A stretch of 59,450 nucleotides of DNA. Source: Methanosarcina spelaei (GTDB lineage: Archaea > Halobacteriota > Methanosarcinia > Methanosarcinales > Methanosarcinaceae). The notes below the pieces were generated by a model, which saw nothing but the letters and a program-made list of their open reading frames with translations, did not search any database and was not told the origin of the DNA. Position 1 is the first letter of the stretch, and each line of letters opens with the position of its first letter. The stretch spans positions 1 to 59,450 of the forward strand of contig NZ_LMVP01000516.1 of assembly GCF_002287235.1 (NCBI RefSeq). Direction: 5' to 3'. A program made the position numbers and the translations under genes. Positions 43,643 to 52,997 of this stretch are shown here, piece by piece.

Positions 43643-45670
43643 TTATTCTTGGTTTTGTTTCTCCAAACTGAGGCAGTAATTACCCTCTTTTTTCTCAAGG
43701 GCTTGCAGGTATTCGAGGACAGCCAATATATAGGCTGAGTGGGACCAGGCCAGGGGTAGGACGGAGAGAGGTTTGCCTCTGTCATCAATTTGTTCGGATA
43801 GGAGGCCTGTGGGGTAGGCGTGATCTGCGCACCATTCCAGGAGTTTGAGAGCCTGGTCAAGGTTGCCAACTGCGGAATGCCACTGTGAGAGCCAGAGAGT
43901 ACAGATAATCCAGCTATTCATATAGCCAAAATAAGTATCATGAAGGTACCTGGCTATTCCGCCTGAGGGACGCTTAAGTTCACGTTCGATAGCTTCCATT
44001 GTCTGGACAACCCTGAGGTCATCCGGGGGAAGAATTCCGAAGTACCAGACTGCAAAAACCGAAGAATCAAGAGTTGAATCGTCAAGAGCGCGGCGGAAAC
44101 ACTTCAGTTTTTTATCGTAAAGTTTCTCCAGTATGGACTTCCGTATTCGGTCTGAAGCTTTCTTCCAGATGTCTGCGTTGTCATAATCACCAAGAGAACG
44201 AGAGAGTTCATAGGCCCCGATGAGGCCGGCATATACAGTACAAGCGCTGTATGTATACACACCTTTTCGTTCTTCCCACAGGTCAAAACTTGAAATTGGA
44301 AGACCTGTTTCCGTGTCAATGGATTTTATAAGATAGCTAGCTGTGGGAATTACAAGTCTTCTGTAGTATCTGCCTGTAGTCCAGACACTCTTTGCAATTT
44401 CCCAGTTGTTATAGAGAGCGTAAAGAGGAAGTCCTGTTTCATCGATCTGAATCATAGGGACAGGATGCCAGGTACTCCCGAAATCTCCGGCAGGGGTATA
44501 CTTATGGAGAAAGTTGCCTCTAGGGGTGATGATTTTTGAGAAAAATTCAAAAGTCTCTGAGGTAAGGTGATGATATCGTGCCCTATCGAGTGCAAGGCAA
44601 ACCCAGGCTGCATCCCTGGGCCAGCAGTAGGTATAAAGGTCTGCTCCGAATTGCTTTATATCCGAATCGCAGGATGCAATTATCGAGCCTGTGATGTCCA
44701 TGTGCGCGACAACTGCAAGAAGGCTTCTGTAAAAACACTTTAAGACATTATGTGGCAACTGAGATATACGGGAAAATTCCGGAAGGACGGACACTCTCTC
44801 AATAAATGAGCTCCAGAAATTGAAGTTATGATAAAAAAGGGCTTTTCTTCCGGCTTTCTTTTCCTGTTTATGAGTTTGAAGCACGCTACAGTACTTTTTT
44901 CCGAGAACTATCCAGTAGTGTATTCTTGCCGATTCTCCTGGCTTCAGTTCAGGAAGAGTCCAACCAAGGGTGGAATCTACCGAGCCGTGAGCAACAATAT
45001 TCCCACTGAGGGAGGCATCGTTTTCCATATCTCTCCAGGTGCCTTCAAGCCCTTTCCACTCTGCAGTTCCAACTGCATACTGGTCAAACGCAGGGTCACT
45101 TGCATGCAGGAAGTAACGGTCGCGCTTGTAATGTATAAGCGTATGTTTATCGATTACGGCCGTTTCTCCGATTTTTGTCTCAAGAATTCGGTAATTCTGG
45201 TTTGAGAAAAGACGTAAATGTTTGCACTTATTAGAGGTATTAGTGACCTTAAAAGTCCTGTAAAAAATATTTGCCGAGGGATGGACAGCTTCCCAGATAG
45301 TGATTTGAAGTCCGATTTCCGGGTTTTCGAATACTGTTTCCCCTATATTAGAGATAACTCCCATGCAGGCCTCAGGGACTTCCTGATTGCTTTCCATAAT
45401 ATTGTTTTTCCTTCTTACGCCTTCCCTGTTCTCGTCTGAGATTTCAAGAATACGCTTGCAGAAATCCTTCTTAAATTCGGATTTATATCTCTGACGAATT
45501 TTCCAGTTTTCAAGCCAGCTACAATAAAGGGAATCAAGATCGCATATGCCAACTTTTATAGAGTTTCCATGATTTTCAAGTCCTACATATGGAAAATATA
45601 TATCTCTTATAATCCCTTTTTCGTCTTCGCAGATCAGGATTCTTCCATTTCCGAAAATTAGCGGTCTAAT
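43643..45670 (-). CDS. GH15-type glucoamylase/glucodextranase-like protein, anomalous 5' end
   Basis: About 675 aa if started at 45670. The N-terminal beta-sandwich starts RPLIFGNGRILICEDEKGII with RDIYFPYVGLENHGNSIKVG; the (alpha/alpha)6 catalytic domain has YCWPRDAAWVCLALDR, WEERKGVYTYSACTVYAGLI and PLAWSHSAYILAVLEYL. It hydrolyses alpha-glucans or other oligosaccharides from the non-reducing end. The codon at 45670 is ATT, with no usable ATG in frame until 45397 (inside the N-domain). ATG at 45699-45701 is in another frame, separated by a run of five G that would restore the frame if one G were removed. So either an ATT start or a 5' frameshift applies. The domain from 45397 alone would lack about 90 residues. 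Confidence 0.82.
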   Translation of the reverse strand: MRPLIFGNGRILICEDEKGIIRDIYFPYVGLENHGNSIKVGICDLDSLYCSWLENWKIRQRYKSEFKKDFCKRILEISDENREGVRRKNNIMESNQEVPEACMGVISNIGETVFENPEIGLQITIWEAVHPSANIFYRTFKVTNTSNKCKHLRLFSNQNYRILETKIGETAVIDKHTLIHYKRDRYFLHASDPAFDQYAVGTAEWKGLEGTWRDMENDASLSGNIVAHGSVDSTLGWTLPELKPGESARIHYWIVLGKKYCSVLQTHKQEKKAGRKALFYHNFNFWSSFIERVSVLPEFSRISQLPHNVLKCFYRSLLAVVAHMDITGSIIASCDSDIKQFGADLYTYCWPRDAAWVCLALDRARYHHLTSETFEFFSKIITPRGNFLHKYTPAGDFGSTWHPVPMIQIDETGLPLYALYNNWEIAKSVWTTGRYYRRLVIPTASYLIKSIDTETGLPISSFDLWEERKGVYTYSACTVYAGLIGAYELSRSLGDYDNADIWKKASDRIRKSILEKLYDKKLKCFRRALDDSTLDSSVFAVWYFGILPPDDLRVVQTMEAIERELKRPSGGIARYLHDTYFGYMNSWIICTLWLSQWHSAVGNLDQALKLLEWCADHAYPTGLLSEQIDDRGKPLSVLPLAWSHSAYILAVLEYLQALEKKEGNYCLSLEKQNQE

Positions 45671-45701
45671 TCCGGATACCCCCTGCTTTTTTAGTTTTCA
45701 T

Positions 45702-46742
45702 GACCTATAAACTACATAACTCAAAAATTAAAGTTTCAGCTCAGGTTACCAAAGTGTGTTATAATGGCTCTACCTTGTTGAATTCTCTTTTTTATATAAC
45801 CATCACAAAAATGACTGTATTACCTAAAATAGCTTGGTACAGAATATTTTAGCAAGAACCGGATTTTAGCCTTAAAAAATATCTTGCTCATTTGCAGTTT
45901 TGAATCAATGCGGGAAGTTGGTAAGTCTCTTTACAAGTAACAAGACTGTTTATGTCACTTTTCTGGGTATCCAAGTAACTCTATCAAAGTTGTACTGGTT
46001 CACCTTGCAGCAAGTTGTGGAACATTCGACTGAGATAGGTAAAATGTATTCTTCAATAGTTTCGTGAGAACGAAAAAGGAAGGGAAGTTTATAATTAATT
46101 TTAATTGACCAAAATTTCAGCTAAAAATATTCAGAAAATTACCAAAAAAGTACAGTACCAAAAGATACTTCATCCCTGGGTTTTTCAGTAGCTGCAAACA
46201 ACAAATTTAGTCTCTCTTAAACTACTGTAACATGAATTGGCGAAATATATGGGTCAGTGGAGTATCAACTTTTTTAAAAAATTCACAGTTTTTTTAAAGT
46301 AACTTTCTTATATTTTTAAGTCGCTGGGATTTTGAGTTAAAGGATTAAAATCAAACGTTACTATAGTTTATTTTTGGCATTAATGATATTTAGAAAGCTC
46401 TTCTTTCAAAATTTCGCTTTTAAAATCTAATTTTTTAAATGATGGCCTTAATTCATCCTTAAAATAAAATGTGAACTAAACTAAAGTTTTATATTTTTGA
46501 TTTGTTTTTTTTAAAACTGTACCTCTTGATCCGGTTTTTATATTATATTATGTTTTGCCTTTAAAACAAGAACTAATAAAGCTATAAACTTGAATTGAAA
46601 GTTAGTTGAATTTTTGAATTACTAATTAATCAATTAAAATTGTATTTTTACTAAAAAAATCTTGTAAATCCTGCTAATTTCTTAAAAAAGTCCAAATAGT
46701 TTTTATAAATTGAATTATTTTTTGAATACTCTAAAAAATAGC
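45702..46742. other. AT-rich intergenic region before the PKD/PGF-CTERM gene
   Basis: About 1 kb with many homopolymer runs; no ORF, RNA gene or tandem array is supported. Confidence 0.35.
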
Positions 46743-46752
46743 TTTATATATA
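46743..46752 (+). promoter_or_regulatory. TATA box of the PKD/PGF-CTERM gene
   Basis: TTTATATATAA lies so that transcription would begin near 46775, giving a leader of about 165 nt. Confidence 0.5.
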
Positions 46753-46771
46753 AGTCAGTCAATTTTGGAAC

Positions 46772-46798
46772 TGTCAAACGGCAAATAGCCGGTAGACA
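46772..46798 (+). promoter_or_regulatory. Two-part hairpin at the predicted 5' end of the PKD gene transcript
   Basis: TGTC (46772-46775) pairs with GACA (46795-46798) and CGGC (46779-46782) with GCCG (46788-46791) around an AAATA loop, with 3x3 unpaired bases between. It sits at or near the predicted transcription start. A role in mRNA stability or control is inferred. Confidence 0.35.
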
Positions 46799-46938
46799 AT
46801 TAAAGAAAAATGGGACTTAAGCAACTGAGATAAAATAAGCGGCATAAATCTTCAAGCTGTATGAACCAAGTGTTCAGAATGAATTTGCTCTTGCTTTATT
46901 TTGTATATCAAGTGCACTAGTCCTGAGGAGAACTCGAT

Positions 46939-48219
46939 ATGAAAAAAATTCTCTTGCCTATGGTTTTACTAGTATTAGTAACACTTTTAGTGCCCACAAC
47001 TTTAGCAGAAGGCAATGTACAAGTTAATGACTTTTCTTCTAACATTACAAATGGAACTGTTATTTTAAATACCAGATTTACTGGTGATGTCACCGGGAAC
47101 GTTACTGATTGGAAGTTTGTATTTGAAAATGTAGTGACAGAAAACACTACTTACAGCAAAGGAAACGATAGTGAAAACGTTACAACCGGTCATTATTTTA
47201 AAAAGCCCGGTGTTTATAATGTTACATTGGTCGCATGGGGACCTGAAGGAAACAACTCACTTACAAAGGTTGCCTATGTAACAGCCAATATGGGTAACTC
47301 AAGCACACCAACTGCAGATTTCACTGCATCTCCCACTTATGGAAGTGCACCGTTGAATGTATCATTTACCGATAACAGTACAAATGCAACTTCCTGGTAC
47401 TGGAAGTTCGGGGACGGAAATATCTCGACAGAGCGGAACCCAACTTATAATTACTCTGCCGATGGAGACTATACTGTTATCCTTGCAGTAAACAATTCAA
47501 ATGGTTGGAGCGCAAAAACTCAAGAAATATCCGTACACAACGGTCTTCCTATAGTTGACTTTAGTGCAGATAATTCAAGTGGCTCTGTGCAGTTTACAGA
47601 TTTATCCCAGAATGCAACCGAATGGGTCTGGGACTTCGGAGACGGGGACACTTCAGAAGATGAGAGCCCAACACACACTTATTCCACAGCAGGAAACTAT
47701 ACAGTAACACTCACGGCAAGCAACGAAGTTGGATCTCTCTCAAAAGTTCATGTGGTAAACGTAACGGAAGAAGCTATTGCTAACGATGACAGCAGCAGTA
47801 GTAGCAGTAGTAGCAGTAGTAGCAGCCACCACCATCACAGCAGCAGTAGTAGTGGCGGTGTTGGTCTCAGCAGTAATACCAGTACTTCTAATACAGTAAT
47901 ACATATGAGTGGAACTGAGTCTGAATCTACTGGTGTTGATCAAAATAATAGCACAGCAACAAACGTTAGCGATAACTTAAGTGCTTCTCCTGAACTTCAA
48001 AGCAATGTAACAGAAGCTGTAAACGAAACACAGTCCGAACCTGAAACTCAGGGCTTTGAACAGGAAAACGAAAGTACGGAAGCAAACACTGACGAACAGA
48101 CGCCTGAGCAGGCACAAAACTCAAATGCTTCTGGAACTGGAAACGAAAAGTCTCCTGGATTCGAAATGATTTATGGAGTAATCGGACTTCTTGGAGTAGC
48201 ACTCTACAGAAGAAGATAA
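46939..48219 (+). CDS. Cell-surface protein with PKD domains and PGF-CTERM anchor
   Basis: 426 aa. Signal peptide MKKILLPMVLLVLVTLLVPT, a degenerate beta-sandwich, two PKD domains (about 125-198 and 203-277; TSWYWKFGDGNISTERNPTY and TEWVWDFGDGDTSEDESPTH), a Ser-rich stretch with an internal HHHH, a long Asn/Gln/Glu-rich spacer with many N-x-S/T sequons, and the C-terminal SPGFEMIYGVIGLLGVALYR RR. The ending is a standard PGF-CTERM signal. It is expected to be N-glycosylated and anchored at the cell surface. GAGGAG precedes ATG 46939. Confidence 0.93.
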   Translation: MKKILLPMVLLVLVTLLVPTTLAEGNVQVNDFSSNITNGTVILNTRFTGDVTGNVTDWKFVFENVVTENTTYSKGNDSENVTTGHYFKKPGVYNVTLVAWGPEGNNSLTKVAYVTANMGNSSTPTADFTASPTYGSAPLNVSFTDNSTNATSWYWKFGDGNISTERNPTYNYSADGDYTVILAVNNSNGWSAKTQEISVHNGLPIVDFSADNSSGSVQFTDLSQNATEWVWDFGDGDTSEDESPTHTYSTAGNYTVTLTASNEVGSLSKVHVVNVTEEAIANDDSSSSSSSSSSSSHHHHSSSSSGGVGLSSNTSTSNTVIHMSGTESESTGVDQNNSTATNVSDNLSASPELQSNVTEAVNETQSEPETQGFEQENESTEANTDEQTPEQAQNSNASGTGNEKSPGFEMIYGVIGLLGVALYRRR

Positions 48220-48651
48220 AACATAGTCAATTGTAGCAAGTACGGAAATGATTACAGCTATATCAAGTAAAAGCTTATCTAAATATTTGAGCAAAAAGTT
48301 AATTTAAGTTAGAGTAAGGAAGAACACAAAACAAAAGATATACCTAACTCTATTGAAAACCTATATCTCTGGTTCTTTCCATAAATCAAATATAAATATT
48401 TACAGTAGAACAGAACCAAATCTGACAAAAATGGCATAATGACCTTGTTTTGTCAGATTTGAAAGTTATTTTTTTCGATTTTCAGGAACTTTTTAGCTTC
48501 TATGACTTTGGCAGGCTAGCCTAAAATTGTTGCAGAAGGTTCTGTTTTTTTGCCATTTGTAATCCTAAGTTTATTTCTTGGTACAGTATTTATGATCTAA
48601 TTCTAAAGATTATTCAATTTTAATACAACTTCTTTCTTAAAATATACTTTT

Positions 48652-48703
48652 ACCTATCCCGATTACCTATCCCGATTACCTATCCCGATTACCTATCCCG
48701 ATT
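48652..48703. repeat. 13-bp tandem repeat, four copies
   Basis: ACCTATCCCGATT repeated exactly, then decayed. Non-coding; between the PKD gene and the small zinc protein. Confidence 0.9.
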
Positions 48704-48864
48704 TTGATCAAAATCTCGTAACCCATCCAGTAAAAAAATTTTAATTTCTTATTATAGATATATATAAACTAAATAAAAAAGTTTATATTTTATTGTGCTA
48801 TTTTAATAAATGCCTTAAAAACGGATATTAAAAAATCACTCACTACAGAGAATGAGTGTTTACA

Positions 48865-49020
48865 ATGTCTTACGTAAAAAAAATATGTCCCACGTGTGGG
48901 AAAGAGTTCTTTGTTCTTGAAAAGGCTGAGGAAAAAGCAACTTACTGTACTTTGGCGTGCCTGATAAAAGCCCAGAGTAAAGTTGAATCCAGAAGTATGA
49001 CTTTTCCAAGCTTTAGTTGA
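48865..49020 (+). CDS. Small zinc-finger protein, 51 aa
   Basis: MSYVKKICPTCGKEFFVLEK then AEEKATYCTLACLIKAQ: two Cys pairs (CPTC and CTLAC) make a compact zinc ribbon-like site. Ends at TGA 49020. Its short size hides it in ordinary gene prediction. Function unknown; such small zinc-ribbon proteins often bind nucleic acid or protein. It is convergent with the WrbA gene. Confidence 0.75.
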   Translation: MSYVKKICPTCGKEFFVLEKAEEKATYCTLACLIKAQSKVESRSMTFPSFS

Positions 49021-49095
49021 ACGTTTGTAATGTGAAAAAAACTAAAAATGCGGAGAACATCCTTAAAAAGGAAATGTTTTCCAATCTTTTTATTT

Positions 49096-49737
49096 TTACA
49101 ATTCCTTTTCTCTTCCAGCGAGTTTTTTTGCGATTTGGGTTACATATCTACCCTGATAACGGGCCATTTCCAGTTCATTTTCAGAAGGCTGGCGGTTTTC
49201 ATCTGCTCCTGCAATCGTTGAAGCTCCGTATGGGCTACCTCCTGTAATTTCATCCATTCTTCTTTGACGTTTTTCTGAATACGGAAGCCCTACGATGATC
49301 ATTCCGAGATGGAGAAGGGTAACATGCGTTGTGAGAATTGTAGATTCCTGGCCTCCATGCTGTGTCCCACTTGATGTAAAGACGCTTCCTACCTTTCCAA
49401 CTAGAGCATCTCTACTCCAGAGCCCTCCAAGGCCGTCAAAAACTGTACGCATCTGAGCAGTCATATTTCCATAGCGTGTAGGTGTCCCGAATATAAGGGC
49501 ATCTGCTCCTGCAAATACATCTTCATACATACTCCTGGTAACCACGGGAATATGAGCAAAAAGATTTTTTGTTTCGATTGCCCCCATTTTTTCCAGGACT
49601 TCGTAAGGCAGGGTTTCAGGTACCTGATAAATCTCTACTTCAGCTCCTTTGACTTCTCTGGCTCCATCAGCTATAGCTTCTGCCATTTTATATATGTGAC
49701 CATGAATACTGTGAAATATCACGTTTACCTTAACCAT
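49096..49737 (-). CDS. wrbA: NAD(P)H:quinone oxidoreductase, WrbA type
   Basis: 213 aa, flavodoxin-like. The FMN-binding loop IFHSIHGHIYKMAEAIADGA at the N-terminus, GTPTRYGNMTAQMRTVFDGL and TSSGTQHGGQESTILTTHVT, then GSPYGASTIAG near the end match WrbA (type IV NQO). It reduces quinones by two electrons and helps in redox or oxidative stress defence. Start ATG 49737. Confidence 0.93.
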   Translation of the reverse strand: MVKVNVIFHSIHGHIYKMAEAIADGAREVKGAEVEIYQVPETLPYEVLEKMGAIETKNLFAHIPVVTRSMYEDVFAGADALIFGTPTRYGNMTAQMRTVFDGLGGLWSRDALVGKVGSVFTSSGTQHGGQESTILTTHVTLLHLGMIIVGLPYSEKRQRRMDEITGGSPYGASTIAGADENRQPSENELEMARYQGRYVTQIAKKLAGREKEL

Positions 49738-49918
49738 TAAAATCCCCCGTTAAAGCCAATTAAAAGTAAGTAAAACGCCTTAAATATACATGAAGTGAAT
49801 TGATAATTCCGGAAAAATCCGGATCCCTTCTTAAAAATAATTTTCTAATACCTTATATAGCTTATTAGCAGGAGTTAAGCTTTTTCCCTGGCTCAGTACT
49901 CGTGATTTCCTGATCCGA

Positions 49919-49980
49919 TTTCCTGGTTTATTTCCTGGTTTATTTCCTGGTTTATTTCCTGGTTTATTTCCTGGTTTGTT
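49919..49980. repeat. 12-bp tandem repeat, five copies
   Basis: Units of TTTCCTGGTTTA, exactly repeated, upstream of the GT2 gene. Non-coding. Confidence 0.85.
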
Positions 49981-50084
49981 CTTTAACCTGTTGAGGGTAT
50001 TTTGATAACTAAAGAGGAGTACAAATTCCTGAGAATAAAACGTATCAAAATAGTTATTAGGCTATAGTGCTTTATAAGCTGGAC

Positions 50085-51215
50085 ATGTCTTCTCTTTCTA
50101 TCGTAATGCCTTCCATGAATGAAGAAGAAACCATCCGAATTTGCATAGAGAAAGCTCAGTCTATATTCAAAAAATATGGTATAGAAGGAGAGATAATAGT
50201 TGCTGACAACTCGTCAGACAGGACCGCAGAAATTGCAGCTTCAATGGGTGCAAAGGTAATAGGCCCGATAAAAGGTTATGGAAACGCTTATCTAAAAGGG
50301 CTGGCCGAAGCAAAAGGAGACTATATTGCTATTGCCGACGCCGATAATACCTATGACCTGCTTGAGCTTGATAAGTTCCTGGATCCTCTTATGGCAGGAG
50401 AAGCGGATTTTATAATGGGTACCAGGCTTAAAGGTGATATCAAAAAAGGAGCTATGCCCTGGCTGCATCAGTATATAGGCAATCCTTTCCTGACGGCAAT
50501 ACTCAATCTTCTTTTCGGGACGAGAATTTCAGATGCTCACTGTGGGATGAGAGCTTTTACAAAAGAAGCCCTTGAGAAAATGAACCTTAAAACTCACGGC
50601 ATGGAACTTGCATCCGAGATGGTAATTGAAGCCGCAAAATGCGGGTTGAGAATAAAAGAAGTCCCCATAACTTATTACTCACGCCGGGCTCCCTCCAAAC
50701 TTCGTTCTTTTCAGGACGGCTGGCGGCATATAAGGTTTATGATGCTATATCGCCCTTTGCCTTTTCTTTTTCTACCTGGAGCTGTGGTTTTCGTCCTTGG
50801 AGTCCTGATAACCGGTTCTCTCCTTCTTACCGGAGATGTGGCAGAAAACAGGTTTCATTCCTTCATTTTAGGCTGTATGCTTTTGATTCTCGGAGGACAG
50901 GCTCTCTCTACTGGCGGTTATTTGAAAACGTATGGTCTTATCCGCGGCATGTACCCTAATAATAAGGGAAACACTACAAAATGGTTGAACTACCATTCTC
51001 TTGAAAAAGAGCTGTTTGCAGGTTCAATCATACTTATTGCAGGCCTCCTGCTTGGGTTGAAGGTAGTGTACACCTGGATCAGCTCAGGATACGGCTCTCT
51101 CTCGGAAGTGAAAAGTGCAGTCATTTCAATGGTGTTTGCCTTTATTGGCCTTCAGATGATTTTTTCGGCAATTATCCTGAGTGTAATGCTCCTTGAAGTG
51201 GACACTGACTGGTAA
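50085..51215 (+). CDS. GT2-family glycosyltransferase with C-terminal membrane spans (DPM-like)
   Basis: About 376 aa. The GT2 fold begins SLSIVMPSMNEEETIRICIE; the sugar-nucleotide site includes ADNSSDRTAEIAASMG and the metal-binding ADADNTYD; MGTRLKGDIKKGAMPWLHQY and HCGMRAFTKEA follow. Four hydrophobic spans fill the last 150 residues. It should load a sugar from an NDP-sugar onto a polyprenyl phosphate. The GTG at 50067 is an alternative start. The next gene (GT4) begins 9 bp after the stop, so the two form an operon. Confidence 0.88.
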   Translation: MSSLSIVMPSMNEEETIRICIEKAQSIFKKYGIEGEIIVADNSSDRTAEIAASMGAKVIGPIKGYGNAYLKGLAEAKGDYIAIADADNTYDLLELDKFLDPLMAGEADFIMGTRLKGDIKKGAMPWLHQYIGNPFLTAILNLLFGTRISDAHCGMRAFTKEALEKMNLKTHGMELASEMVIEAAKCGLRIKEVPITYYSRRAPSKLRSFQDGWRHIRFMMLYRPLPFLFLPGAVVFVLGVLITGSLLLTGDVAENRFHSFILGCMLLILGGQALSTGGYLKTYGLIRGMYPNNKGNTTKWLNYHSLEKELFAGSIILIAGLLLGLKVVYTWISSGYGSLSEVKSAVISMVFAFIGLQMIFSAIILSVMLLEVDTDW

Positions 51216-51223
51216 GTGGTGCA

Positions 51224-52387
51224 ATGAAAATCGCTTTTGTGTATGATGCTGTTTATCCATGGGTCAAGGGCGGTGCGGAAATGCGCATCCATGAACTGGG
51301 AAAGCGTCTCTCGGCCAGGGGGCACGAAGTACACATTTTCGGAATCAAGTGGTGGGAAGGAGAAGATAATTTTGAATATGAAGGTATGAACCTTCACGGT
51401 GTTTGTAAAGCTCGAAATCTATATGTCAATGGTAGACGCTCGATTTCCGAGGCAATAATTTTCGCTATAAAACTGTTTCCTGCGCTCATGAAAGAAAACT
51501 TTGACCTTATAGATGTGAGTGTCTTCCCCTATTTTTCCTGTTTTACCGTAAAAGCGATCTCAGTCTTCGAAAAAGTGCCTTCAGTATTTACCTGGCACGA
51601 GGTATGGGATGACTACTGGTATGAATATTTAGGGAGGGCAGGGATTTTTGGACTGCTAGTTGAGAAGGCAGTCTCCAAGCTATCAAGGAATAATATTGCG
51701 GTCTCGAAATGGACGAAGGATAGACTTGAAGGACTCGGTGTGCCTGAAGAAAGGATCACGGTTATCTCTAACGGGATCGATCTTAAAAAAATCTCCGGGA
51801 TTGAGCCCAACTGGGGAAAGAACCCTATGGGTCTTGAATGTAAAACTTATGATCTCATTTTTGCTGGCCGTCTTATAAAGGAAAAAAATGTTGACCTGCT
51901 GATTAAAGCTGTAGCTTTTCTTAAAGCCGATTTTCCATATCTCAGGTGCTGTATTGTTGGGGACGGACCTGAAAAGTTAGCACTGGTGGAACTAGCAAAG
52001 AAAATCGGAGTTTACGAAAATATCGAGTTTGCAGGCTTTCAGGAGTATGGGACATTAATCGGAAAGATCAAGGCTTCAAAGATGCTTGTACTGCCTTCAA
52101 GCCGTGAAGGGTTCGGGATGGTGGTTATCGAGGCGTTTGCCTGCGGAATACCTGTGGTGACGGTCAGAGCAAAGTATAACGCCGCACAGGGACTCATTGA
52201 AAATGGAGTTGACGGGTTTGTTGTGGAACTTGATGAGAGGGAGATTGCAAAAGCCGTGGTAAAAATAATTGGGAATACCTCAAGGAGTAAAAAAGCTTCG
52301 GAAGCCGCATTGCGGAAATCTGAAAACTATGACTGGGAAGAAATAGTTACAGATGTTCAGTTAATGTTTGAAGCTTGTATAAAGTAA
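51224..52387 (+). CDS. GT4-family glycosyltransferase
   Basis: 387 aa. The N-terminus MKIAFVYDAVYPWVKGGAEM binds acceptor and the C-terminal domain carries LIFAGRLIKEKNVDLLIKAV and the SSREGFGMVVIEAFACGIPV motif with the EX7E glutamates. It transfers a sugar with retention of configuration. Together with the GT2 gene 9 bp upstream it likely builds a surface glycan. Confidence 0.92.
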   Translation: MKIAFVYDAVYPWVKGGAEMRIHELGKRLSARGHEVHIFGIKWWEGEDNFEYEGMNLHGVCKARNLYVNGRRSISEAIIFAIKLFPALMKENFDLIDVSVFPYFSCFTVKAISVFEKVPSVFTWHEVWDDYWYEYLGRAGIFGLLVEKAVSKLSRNNIAVSKWTKDRLEGLGVPEERITVISNGIDLKKISGIEPNWGKNPMGLECKTYDLIFAGRLIKEKNVDLLIKAVAFLKADFPYLRCCIVGDGPEKLALVELAKKIGVYENIEFAGFQEYGTLIGKIKASKMLVLPSSREGFGMVVIEAFACGIPVVTVRAKYNAAQGLIENGVDGFVVELDEREIAKAVVKIIGNTSRSKKASEAALRKSENYDWEEIVTDVQLMFEACIK

Positions 52388-52459
52388 GATTAATGTTGAG
52401 TATCTGAGTATACCTGTATAAAAAGATTAGAGATTCTCTGTTTGAAGTGTTGGCATGAG

Positions 52460-52597
52460 TATTTCTCTATTCAGTTATTTCTCTATTCAGTTACTTCTCT
52501 ATTCAGCTATTTTTCTATTCAGTTACTTCTCTATTCAGTTACTTCTCTATTCAGTTACTTCTCTATTCAGCTATTTTTCTCTATTCAGTTACTTCTA
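52460..52597. repeat. 17-bp tandem repeat, about eight copies
   Basis: Units TTCTCTATTCAGTTACT, some with GCTATTT. The 66-codon ORF across it is a by-product of the array. Confidence 0.9.
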
Positions 52598-52633
52598 ATA
52601 CGGGTGAGTTACTCAAAGAAACTTAGTACCTTT

Positions 52634-52726
52634 CTATTTTAAAATATTTCTATCTTAAAATATTTCTGTTTTAGAATATTTCTGTTTTAGAATATTTCTG
52701 TTTTAGAATATTTCTGTTTTAGAATA
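52634..52726. repeat. 16-bp tandem repeat AATATTTCTGTTTTAG, about five copies
   Basis: Begins as AATATTTCTATCTTAA and settles into AATATTTCTGTTTTAG. Directly follows the preceding array. Confidence 0.85.
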
Positions 52727-52997
52727 TATTCGTTCTCTGAAGAATATTTGAAATAAATTAATAGTCATCTGTATTTTATATACGGTTTTTGAGGATTCCG
52801 ATAAGTTTTAATTTTGTTTTTTAAGGTTTACTCTGAGTTTAAAGGTACAATAAAGCTTTTTTCTTAAAATGATTCTCTTTAATCTCTTTATCGTGAGAAG
52901 TAAGCTTATATTTAAGCCAGCTAATTTCAAGGCTGTCAGCAGGTTGATAGCCTGCAAGAAAAACGGAACAATGAATAAGTCAAGAACGGATGAGAAT

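Noticed and set aside
47820-47860. HHHH tract suggestive of an engineered tag
   Set aside because: It lies inside a Ser-rich natural linker of a PGF-CTERM protein, with AGC/AGT codon repeats that explain it.
52442-52642. 66-codon ORF of Phe/Ser/Leu repeats
   Set aside because: It is a direct translation of the 17-bp array at 52460-52597.
52460-52726. Possible CRISPR array
   Set aside because: The repeats are contiguous and lack unique spacers of constant length; no cas genes are near.
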